Assembly (NCBI GenBank): GCA_963922205.1
Contig: CAWUHX010000062.1
Span: forward strand, 744,001 to 808,000
Length of the DNA stretch: 64,000 nt
Source: Romanomermis culicivorax
Taxonomy: Eukaryota; Nematoda; Enoplea; Mermithida; Mermithidae
Direction of reading: 5' to 3'
Under the pieces are notes generated by a model, which was not told where the DNA came from, did no database searches, and saw nothing but the letters and a program-made list of their open reading frames with translations. The translations under genes were made by a program, and so were the position numbers. Of the stretch, positions 1 through 11,000 are shown piece after piece (positions within the stretch are counted from its first letter, which is position 1; each line of letters begins with the position of its first letter).

Positions 1-360
1 TAAAGCAACCTGAGCTTAAACTTGAAACTAAGCGTCAGCCTGAACCAAAGCCCAAGCCTGAGTGTGTACGCATAAACCTGAGTTTCAGCTTAAGCCTAAA
101 CTTAAGCACAGTGCATCTAAATCTTATCGATTCCTTTTCTACATCAAATTCCTTAAAAATTTCGTCAAAATTATCTAATTTCCGCCAGCATCGTGTGGTT
201 TGAGGAATCGGTGCCGTTCACTGCACAACTAAGCATTGCCGAGCGAGAGCTGTTATTAAGTTGATTGGTTGGAAAAAATTTTATCAATTTGATTGGTTGG
301 AAAAATATAGTTTACTGCTTCCTAACCGTAAGTCTAAGTCTAAACCTAAGCCTTAGTTCA
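1..360. repeat. Degenerate hexamer-rich tract (AAGCCT/CCTAAG-like)
   Basis: The first 115 bp and 325-362 are built of loosely repeated words such as AAGCCT, CCTAAA and AAGTCT. The bases between are ordinary AT-rich sequence. The words resemble strongly decayed nematode-type telomere units (TTAGGC on the other strand), but no two perfect units stand in tandem, so simple low-complexity drift explains it as well. Confidence 0.3.
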
Positions 361-542
361 AGACTATGTCAGAAAATTAGTCAAAAAAACTGCAAAAATC
401 GATAAATTTTCTGATCGTTTGTACCAGTACAAATGACTCGAGTAAAAAAAACAACAATGATTGGAAGCTAATTTTAAAAATAAAAGCACAACTTTTAAAA
501 TTTAAAAACCTTATTTTTTAAAACCAAGAAGTACAGTGTTTT

Positions 543-544
<2 letters not shown>

Positions 545-606
<62 letters not shown>
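545..606. repeat. (TAA)n microsatellite
   Basis: About 20 uninterrupted TAA units. The flanking 361-880 is AT-rich with no gene or repeat end that I can see. Confidence 0.95.
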
Positions 607-608
<2 letters not shown>

Positions 609-885
609 TTTTATTCGTGTTGTTTACGTATGCAAAATTTTTGTTATTTTGTTGTTTACGTACGCAAAATTGTTAAACTAATCATCTTTTGAATCTTTCC
701 GAATAATTTGAATTTATTACTTTTCAAAAGGTTTTTGATATAAACTCAATCTATAATGGCTTTTTGAGTTTCGATGTGAAACATACTGATTCGTTTTTCA
801 ATACTAATTTTATGTATAAGTGTAGTGTACTATGTTAAGAATAAAAGTACATGTTTATTTACTCTTTATTACATGTTATATAAAA

Positions 886-932
886 GTACCGGTACCGGTA
901 CCGGGTGGAAAAGCGGTACCGGAACATCACTA
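886..932. mobile_element. Probable end of a hAT-like element
   Basis: Repeated GGTACCGG blocks are followed by an end that on the reverse strand reads TAGTGATGTTCCGGTACC. This resembles the TAGTG/TAGGG ends of the hAT-like elements found elsewhere in the window. The partner end and a target duplication were not found, so this is tentative. Confidence 0.35.
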
Positions 933-1382
933 GCTCAAAGCATCCTGAATGGTGAAAATGAAAATTATCAGTTATCGTGATAAACTTTTATCGTGACAAA
1001 TTATCAGTTGTCGTGATAATCTCAAAGGAAACAGTTTTCTAAAAATTAAAATGGCTGATTTGAGGCCCGTTTTATTCTGTCCTTGCATGTTCAGAAGTCC
1101 ATGTTGGTTTGTGAAAGTAGTTTTGCCGCAGGTCATTTTTATTTGCTCAAAAAAAAGTGAAACGATTAGTCATATCTGGCGAAGCCATGTATTTCGAATG
1201 CTTTACTTGCCACAGTCAGGATAGTCATATAATGGATAGATTTGAGTACGACAATAAAATAAAGTCGTAATCACCTCTTACTTAAATGAGTGATTAGAAT
1301 CAGCGCTGAAAGTGTAGTAGTTTTATAACATGCTATTCCGCAGTCAAAGATCATTCATAGCTGAGTAAGATGAAGACTCAAA

Positions 1383-2463
1383 GTGCGATGGGCGCCAAAG
1401 CACGACTATACCTTTTGTTTTCTGTTCATTCTAGTTATTTTCGGTAAAGTCTTACCCTGGCGCCTGTCTCACTTTGGCGCCCATTCTTTAGTAATGACTT
1501 TTGGTTGTCTTAACTTGGCGTCCGTCTTACTTTGGCGCCCATTCTTTAGTAATGACTTTTCTTGGATGTCTTAACTTGGCGCCCGTCTCACTTTGGCGCT
1601 CCGTCTTAGTCTGCTTTTCAGCATTCATGTTGATCATTTATGCAAGTAAAAAGCGATTACCAAATTTGCAAGATTATTGATCGGTCGGAGTCGCTTTGCA
1701 GTGGCCCTGAAATATCATGTGTCTCTGCTATAGCTCGTAATGTAACATAAAGATGAACAAATTGAAAATGGCTCAGAAATAAGCAGACAATGAGATAAAT
1801 ATTACAGTAACGCGAACGACCAGGCTCCAAACGTGCTAGTTATTAAAAAAAAGAAGAGGAAGAAAGACAGAGAAGGAAAAGAAACAATATAGAAAGAAAA
1901 AAGTAAAAAATAGAAACTGAAATGCAAGAAAAGAAAAACTAAAACTGAAAATTGAAACGTAAGGAGAAAGTGGAAAAAAGGAACGGAAGCATGAAATAAA
2001 TATTTTGCAAAATTGGAGCAGAGTCAAAACTGAGCGAGTAAAAGAAAATCAAAAGATGGAACAAGCCAAAACAGAACGAAAGTAGAAAAAAGAATAAAGA
2101 ACGGGAAAAGAAAAAATAATATATAGACAAACAAATGGAAAAAGAAATGAGAACTGAATACGAGTATACGATAATAAGGAGGAAAGAAACAGTGAAGAAA
2201 GGTTATACAGAAAATAAAGATGATTTAAATTAATATGAAGATCATTAGCACAAACAAACAGCAGTTTACTAGAAATTACATAATTTTCGTACAGGAAAGT
2301 ATAGTAGATTTTTTATCGCGTAATTCAAAATGTAAAGTTTAAAACTGCTCGTAAAATTTGCATAGATAAAATCACACATACTAAGCGCCGAAGTAAGACA
2401 GCCGCCGAAGTGGGACGGGCGCCAAAGTAAGACGAGCACCAAAGTGAGACGGGGGCCAAGTTG
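1383..2463. mobile_element. Foldback-like element A with inverted 17-bp arrays
   Basis: The left side (1383-1608) has repeated blocks CTTACTTTGGCGCCC joined by copies of a spacer (ATTCTTTAGTAATGACTTTT). The right side (2384-2463) has four head-to-tail 17-bp units of the form CGCCAAAGTGAGACGGG in the opposite orientation. The interior (1620-2380) is AT-rich and partly purine-rich (1840-2220) with no credible protein. Inverted terminal arrays of short tandem units are the hallmark of Foldback elements; the assignment is by structure only, and target duplications were not found. Confidence 0.55.
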
Positions 2464-2981
2464 CAACACAATCTTTATTTTCTCCGCTCATGAAAACTAT
2501 CTACTTGGTAAACGTGACCTCAGAAGAGATTAATAATCTTACCAACAGAAAAGTTCTATTTTCCTTTTGAAATATGCGATTTAAACGTAGAAATGTCATT
2601 ATTATAAAAATAAAATAACTGAAGAACAAACTTAGGTTTCCGAACGGCGTTTGGTTGGCCAAACCATTGTTGGCCTCTCAGTTGCAGCACTTTTGAACTA
2701 CTGTAATCGCAAATGTTGAAATTTTTTGGTATCCGTTCAGCGTAGGGGCTATTATTCAGTATAATTCACATTAATACTCTGAGCTTCAATTTTAGCTAGT
2801 AAAAACCTATGAAAACAAACTACGAATGTTTTACTGGTCAGGGAAAATAACTTTAGCATGATTTTCACTTTTCAGTCTTAAAACTGAAGCCTGAGGGCAA
2901 TTACACCAGTTGTTTTTGCATCTAGGTTATGTAGTTTTTACATGAAGCATTGACATGTGCGCATTCGATAATTATACTGCG

Positions 2982-3455
2982 TAGTCCCAACATTGCCACC
3001 GTCCTAACATTTCCACCATTTAATATGAGGTAAAAATTCATAATTTTTTGATATTACGTTTTCAAAAATGTTATCATGGAATGGAAGAAGATTTCGCATG
3101 AGATATTGACGTATAATTTCGTGAAGCAAACAGAGTGCCTCCATTTTTATGAAGTAATGTTAAGTAATCATACCATCTTTAATTTCCATTAATTTTCTTT
3201 CGAGCTTAGGCAGTTGTCATTAAAAATATAGATACCCTGTTTGCATCACGAGGTTATACGTTCGTCTGTGAAGCCATCTTTAAAAACGTGGTATCTTAAA
3301 ATGATGAATTTTTACCTCATATCAAATAGTGGAAATGTTGAGATGGTGGCAACATTGAGACGGTTACAGTGTTGGGTTGGTATTCTTTACTGGAAATGTT
3401 GAAATGGTGGAAGTCCTGGGACGGTGGCTGTTTGGAATGATGGCAGTTTTGAGGC
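2982..3455. mobile_element. Foldback-like element B with inverted 17-bp arrays
   Basis: The left block (2982-3040) has CCAACATTGCCACCGTCC units followed by a stretch that recurs inverted at about 3300-3330 (TGAATTTTTACCTCATAT). The right block (3325-3455) is a run of degenerate 17-bp units TGGCAACATTGAGACGG. The interior has no coding sequence. The layout matches elements A and C but the unit sequence differs. Confidence 0.6.
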
Positions 3456-3804
3456 ACAATCTATGCTTTTCGAAAACTACAATAGCCTATCCATAAGCTC
3501 AGGTTCCTCTTTCTAATAATATCAGAAATTCATAACTTTGAATTCTTTCAATCCAAAAACGTACAATACGGACTTCCAGGACTTGAAGAATATTTTAATT
3601 ATCTGCGTGTCTTCGGACATTTTAATTTTCTATCATCTGCATTCTTGTTATGGAATTGAACATAATTGGAACATATGTGTGGAATTTTTATACTAAATTT
3701 GCATGTGTGAGTTACATCACATTAGTAGGTTTGCGCATCCAATTGTGCCTTATTTGTATACCGCAAACTATTCACGTAATTTTTGGATGTTTTTTCGATT
3801 GTGC

Positions 3805-4735
3805 ATCACTATAGCCACTATCACACTACAGCCACCATCTCACTATAGCTAATGTATCAGAATAGCCACTAAAATCTCACTAGAGCCACCACGACGCATA
3901 ATAATGATCTCACTAGAGCCACCAGTTTCGCATATGTAAAGATACCATTAAAGCCAATGTCTCAATACAGCCACTAGGGACAACCTATAAAATGCAATGT
4001 TATAAACAACTTGTACGTGATACGTGTATTGGTATTACACAATGGGCACTTAAGTACGAGTATTACAGGAGTACGGCAATGAGTACGGATGCAGCACATT
4101 TCATGGCATTAAAAAAATATTGTTGCATGGGTGTGAGCCTCGTCACCTCATTTGCATAAGCTTTGTGCTTAAAAATAAAGAGGCCATGTTAACTGCTAAG
4201 CGTCGAATAAAAACTTACTCCAAAATTTTGCACAAGCATTACAAGGACCAAAATGGATTTTGGTGCGGCTGTTTTTGTATTAACTCGGTTCATGAAACCA
4301 AAAATGTTAGTTTGTTCCGCAAATGATGATGGTTACTTGCACTATCTGTTTCGCCGAAAATCTCAAAAACGACTCAGTGATAATTCTTTGAGTGAATATT
4401 ACTAGTGCAGAAATTGTGTTATCAATGTTCCTGATGAAAATAGGAAGGCTCCGCGTTACAATAAGACATATACGATGCACAAAATATTTATTGTGCAGAA
4501 AAACAATTTTCGGCATTATCTGTTGAGTGGCTCTTCCGAGACATTGGCTGTAGTAACACTTTTGGTATGTGACACTGGTGGCTGTAGCGAGATCATTATT
4601 ATGCGTCGTGGTGGCTCTAGTGAAATTTTGGTGGCTATTCTGATACATTAGCTGTAGTGAGATGGTGGCCGTAGTGATATGGTGGCTATAGTGATACAGT
4701 GGCTATAGTGTGATCGTGGCTATACTGAGACGGGC
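3805..4735. mobile_element. Foldback-like element C with inverted 17-bp arrays
   Basis: The left array (3805-3985) has units such as CTATAGCCACCATCTCA. The right array (4555-4735) has the complementary units TGGCTATAGTGAGATGG. A longer inverted match includes the CGACGCATAATAATGATCTC segment at 3892 and its complement near 4580. The 570-bp interior holds no convincing gene; the longest reading frames there look like chance. Confidence 0.65.
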
Positions 4736-5095
4736 CCGTTTTTTCATTCACATTTTTCCACAATATCAAATGAAAATGAGCATTTTATGATAAAGAGAAC
4801 GGTTTTCTTGCGATTTTTTCGAAAATTGATCGTTTTCGACCCCCACTATGTTGCTTTTGGTTAAGCTTAAGATCTTTACTTCCCAACCAGCAAATCGTAT
4901 TTTGTTCCTATTTTTAGACCGTCCATTACCAGAAATGTACATTTGTCGTAAAATCTAGTTACGGGCGATTTAAATTGCACATGGAACAAAACGAGTAATT
5001 TTTCTTTCATTATTTTGTTATTAATATTCAATTTTTATTGTTTCTTTTTCTAATGCAAATTTTATTTCATGGGATGGGACTTTTTGTGTATTTAG

Positions 5096-8000
5096 GTATC
5101 TCATCCCGCCTATGGCCAGAATTAGGCATTTTATCAACGAAACTAGTCAATCGATTGTGCTTGGCAAACAAATCGAGAATTGCTTCTACCATGGTATAGT
5201 TCATGGGGAATTAAATTCCAAGGCCACTTTGTCGACATGCGACGGATTACAGTAAGATATTCATTATCCATACAAGTATCGAGAAAAGTCAAAATGTCGT
5301 TGGAAATTTTTTCCGTTGATTATCAAAAGATATGTGTTTTTACTTTTTATCATTATATGTTTTTGAACTATTTTTAGTGCAGTATTTGATCCGCAATCTC
5401 TCTTTCGCTCGCTAAAACTTTTTTCTTAGCGGCGCTCTTTTGATCGACAACCAAACCTATTTTATCGTTCCGATGAAAGGTGGAGATTTGGGCAAAAGGC
5501 ACCCCCATATGCTAATTAAAGCTAAATGGCACCAAAAAAGGAATTGCGGTAAATATTCAAAATATATTGAATCGTTTTTATGCTATACGTGTTTATCTTT
5601 TCAAGGTAATAATGGTAACACGGAATGGGGAAATCGGTTGGATTATCGTGTGAGTTTTGAAAGTATCAAAATTTCAGTTATTTAGTTTTAATTTCACTTA
5701 GCGATATAATTGAATTGTTTGAATCTACGACAGAATATCTCAACAAGATATCTCAAACAAATGGTCTACAAACAAAATGTACCCGTGCAAAATGTTTCCA
5801 ACACATGATGTCTCCAACGCGACATCTCTAACAAAATTTTTCCAACAGAATATCCCGAACATGTGATCCCCAAACAAAATATCCCAAGATAAAAAAATTA
5901 AAGCGAACAAATAAAAAAAGAAAAATAGCTTGGCACTGCGATGGTGGCAAATAAATGTAGCTTTCCATACTTGATTGATAGGCTGAACTTTCACTCGATT
6001 CCCTATTGATCTGTTGTATCATATGAGCGTAAACTAACATTCCACAGAGGAGTGTCTTATGGGAAAATTTTTTCTCGATCTTGTTTCAGCTTCATTTTCT
6101 TTGTTTTCTTTTTCCTATTTTATTTCACTTTTTCTGATACCATTTTTCTTCTCTTATTTCACTTCCTTATCCTTGTTCTTTTTCCTCTTTTCAAATTCTC
6201 TGTTTTCTTCGTTTTTCTCTATTCTAGTATTTTTTCTTCTTTTTAATAGTATTCCCTTCGAGAAGCCTAGGCTTGCTCACTCGCAGGCTGCTTCAACCTT
6301 AAGTCACTTATCTATTAAACCTTAAAGTAAACTGAATGAAAATTGACGGAGTTACAGGATTTTGGAGAGTGCCAACGCTATTATTGAGCCCAGAGTTCGC
6401 GATAACCCTCTTGTCACATCGAACTATATTTTTCTGACGTGTTATTAGTATTTTCCATGTATTTTCGAGTCGAATGAGGTCAAAAGCTCCGTATAAAGTC
6501 GAAAAATAGCTATGGCGAATTTTGTGTCGTGATTATAAAACAAACTATTTTTTGACATCAGATTCGTTTTTTCCTTATTTTTCGATTCGGATGATATATG
6601 ACATGACTGGTTTCGATTCAGATTGAGCGATTTCGCATTTTTTAAGGCCAGTAATTGTATCCTTTAATCTTGATATTTTTACCCAAAAAACATTAATCGA
6701 CCGTAACTTGGTCAATGTTGCTTTAAACTCGAAATTTGAAAAAATTCAGATAGAGCTCGATGAGTGTTATCTACTGCGTCTCTACTGTATCTATATGCAA
6801 ATGTTTTAAGCTCAACTTTACACTTAAATTACTCCGTCAATTTTTCTGCTATGGGTGTAAAAACTAATTATTCTGGTAGAACATAATCTGAAATTTTTAA
6901 AAGCGCCCTTAAATGCTCATAAAGCGTAATGTGTAAAGCACAAAATAGCAGTTTTCGAAACTTTGGCTTACTGTAACATCTGAACCGTAATTTTAATCGA
7001 CATCAAATACGTATCAGAAGTCTCATTTGTGAAAGCTCTACAACACATCAAAAAATTCTATTCCGGCATTTTCGAGATTTTACATCACGTGTTGAGGGAT
7101 TTACATTCTTTTTACACTTACTAACAAGGTTAACACTATAAAACTGGTTTTTTTACTTCATAATTCCAATTAAATGCAAAAAACTCTGGAGCTATAAGCA
7201 CTCATTGTAAAAAAGTAATGGCGTGGTGTAAAGCAGCTGGATCTAAAAATCAAGGTTTTTTGTTTGTACAGGTCATAATTCTCATTTGCTCTGGTATATC
7301 ACATATATATTCTTGCTCAGCTTGTCAATGCGCATCGAATAGTACCTTTATTACAGGGATTGTAACAATTTTTTTATTTTTTTCCAAATTTTCAAATTAG
7401 TTTCAATCGGCAAATTTTCACATTACACTCAAATTTTTTATATCAAACAAAAGCTACGATGCTGACCAAACGTATATCCTCTAATTAAAATTTAATCAAT
7501 ACCCGCAGAGTTTTAAAACTCCAAAGATCGCTTTACATTTTTTGTAAAGAAATTTTGAATCCTCGAGAAAGTAAGGTTGGACCTAGAGAATAAGGGCCCA
7601 TACGTGTTGCCAAAAATTAGAAAAATTCGAGCGTACGTTTCAGGTAACATCAGCCACAAAGTCAGGGTGTAAAGAGTGTAAACCAGAGCACCCCATGGGG
7701 GTAAGGGGGGTATTACCCCGGTCTTAGATTTGGAAATCCATTTACTACCCCCATAAAAACAGCTCACTATAGCAAAAAATTTTGGTAGACCTCATCCTCT
7801 CCTCAGTAGGGTATAGTAATTCGAGAAAAATTGCACAATGTGTGCTTGAGAGGAATTACTCACTGGTCTTTCTGACATATTTACTGAGCAAATGATAATG
7901 GGAAAGTATGCAACTTCGGTGCCATATAGCGATTTTTAGGAAAGGATATCAGCATATTAATATGTGCTGCTTGTAGTTGGGAGATCAAATAATGATTTAT

Positions 8001-11000
8001 GTATATGTGATTTATCCAAAAATCGCCCCTTGGGAAGAAAAACATTATGTTATTAAAATTCTTCCTCTTCATGCTTTCATTTCATTTTCACTGTTTCTGC
8101 GTTGGGTCTTCTGTGTGCATATGGTTACCCGAGCTGTGGCATACTTTCCTGTTATGACTTGAGACATGCGAGGTCCATTGACATAGGAGTGGTACCCGGT
8201 TTTAAACTCGTGGTTCATAATCTAATGGGATTAATAATACTAAAGCCACATTCAGCATCAGCACTTTCAATTGGAAGCAGTGTTCCAACCGTAATCAGTG
8301 ATGGAATAAGCTCATACTCTTGAGGATGCTGGTTCAAATAATGTTTCCAAAAGTATGTTGGGCAGATTCTTGAAATGTGCAGGAATCAGGTGACACGACA
8401 ATGTTCAAAGTGTGACTATGCTCTGCGTATAATTACTACATTCAAGTTGCATGATTGGGAAAAGCGTAAAACACCACCCCCTCGGCAAAAAAGCTGAGAG
8501 CAAAAAAGGGTCCCGGCATATTTCAAGCACTACCCTTAAAATTGACGATTTTACCTCTACCTTAATTTTCGACCTTGGGGACCTCTGGTGTAAACCGAAT
8601 GTAATTTTAGATTCTGTTTGAATTTAATTCTATATACTTTCTTTTTAATCTTACTCATATGTTGCCAATATTTTTATTATTCTGCGCCTTTTCCCTATCA
8701 CTTTCTTCTACTATGTCTGATTTATCATCATATCTTTTCTTCTCATCATCACCTTCTTTCTGTTTTCAGTTTCATCTTTCTTGTTCTTCCTCTATATCTT
8801 ATTTGTCTTCTTTTCTAGATGTCTGTTTATTAATATTCTGTTGTGTCTTGAATAATGGCTGGACTAAGTTGCCCATAGATTAGCCTTAGGATAATTGGTA
8901 AATATTCAACTGGAATAATAGCTGGTAAATAGATAAGTTTGATAAGGCTAACTAACCAACATAAATATATATAAGCACCAAATAATATCCAAATACTAAA
9001 TAGTACAATAAATAAGATGAATGACTATAAAAAACAATGCACCTTATATAGTATCACGGAAGGTCACAGAATGTTCTAGTACCTTGTAGAATATAAAAGA
9101 ATATTATTGAATATTGTGGAAGATTCTATAACTTTCCGGTACAAATGCAGTACATGAACTATACCTGCACATCATGTCATGTGATCATACTGTAAGGTAT
9201 GCATCACATCTTACTTGCACATCATATCAAGTGATCATACTGTAAGATAAGTATCATATTCAATATAATTAATTCTATATAATGGAGCTGATCTCAAAAA
9301 ATCGTGAAAGCGCTCAGAGAAGGATGTGGCTTGTGAATTTTGAAATTGAAGTTTACAGGAAGTTTCCTTTTTTAGCATTTTTTGTGGCTCAGTGTCACAG
9401 TTCAGAGCTCCAGTTGAGCAAGAACTTACTGAGCTCCAATGAAGGATCAACTAAAAAATTTCACTCGTATTGATTTCTATATGACCCTATCTTTTGGGTT
9501 CAATGAAAAAAGTCCTAAAAAATGTTGTCTTCTGCTTTTTACAGCAACTGTACACTATTTCAGAGGTGAATTAGAAACTATTAAAATTGAACCAATCCTA
9601 TACATGAACATGGGATGTCAAGCAAGGGCACATGGACAATTAAAATTTGCTACCAGTAGTCGCATTTGTGATCATTTGATACAGCGGTGCATCTGCCGCA
9701 TGATTATGTTGTATCATTTCGATGATTATATCAGCATCATTATGGTTGGTATGAAACCGCGCCATACCACCAATTTTATTGTAATTAACACATTTCCATG
9801 CTCTTTCCTCATTGACTAATATTTTATTGAAATGAAATAAATGACCATCAACGAGAAGTTCAGGTTTCCCTTTCTAACTTCGTAGAAATTGCAGAGGCAT
9901 AAGTCCACTCATCTTACCAAAAGATAAGTCCACTCTTTTGGACTAAACTTTGTTTTTTTATTGTCAATTTCAGCACCTTTTCTTTTTTTTCAGCACCTTT
10001 TTACCTTAGTTCATACATTTCCTCTCACGCTTTTCTCGACTTTTATGCTAATGAGGGACTTGGAACAATATCCACAATATGCACGCAATCTGCATGCGGC
10101 ACTTATGTCAACAAGATTTATCAGTTCGTACGTGATATTTATTAAAGAGAATATTCTGTTATGGCGACGTTTGGGGACCATGAGTTGTTGAAGGTATTTT
10201 GTTAGAGGCATGAATGTAACAGGGCCGCGAGTTCTGGGGAGGGGTACTGGCCACTCTTTTTGGGCCGGGGGTCAGTAACTCCCAAAATTTTGGGGAGAGG
10301 GGTCTCAGAAGGAAAAAAATTCATTTTTTTCACAAAAAAAAGTCCGAAAAATGGTTTAAAAAATACTAATTTTTTCTAAAAAGACCGAAAAAATGTATTC
10401 ATGGCGCGAAGAGCCTTAAAAAATGACGTTTTGACCATTTTTTGTTCAAAAATTGATATTTTTCGGTATTTTTCCGACCAAAAGTATGGGGGTCCCTACG
10501 GCTACCATATGGCTAGCCATAGGATTGTAAAATCCTGGGGTGAGGTCGCCAAGTGGCTAGCCATATGGTCGACGATTTCTGGGGGAGAGGGTTCCCATAG
10601 TACTTCTCCCTCAATTATATGTATGGTTAGAGGCGTTTTGTGGGAGACATTTTGCGTTGGAAACATTTTGCACGGGAACATTTTGTTTGGAGATCACTTG
10701 TTGGGGATATTTTGTTGGAGACATTCTGCTTGAGATATTTTGTATGGAGATCATATGTTTGGGATATTTTGTTGGAGACATTTTATCGCGACACCAATTT
10801 TTTATTTCATTGATTTTTCAATCGTACTTATTCACTCTTCTTTCATCGTTTGTTTAATATTTACTGATCTTTTGTCGTATCATTGTCTGAACTTTCCGTA
10901 TCGTTAATCAACCCGTTTTTCAACTATATCGACTCACATACTTTTCAGGCTAAGAGAGACGTCACAACCGAAACAAAATATATTGAATTAGCTGTTGTTA

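Noticed and set aside
1..360. Interstitial telomere
   Set aside because: No perfect tandem TTAGGC units, only scattered similar words.
3805..4735. CRISPR-like regular arrays
   Set aside because: The short units are contiguous and degenerate with no unique spacers, they are inverted at the two sides, and the DNA is eukaryotic.
6059..6325. Phe/Ser-rich frames
   Set aside because: Pyrimidine-rich low-complexity DNA; no gene signal.
9439..9819. 126-codon reading frame
   Set aside because: No recognisable domain or motif, no consistent splice signals, and position inside an ADAM intron; chance is sufficient.
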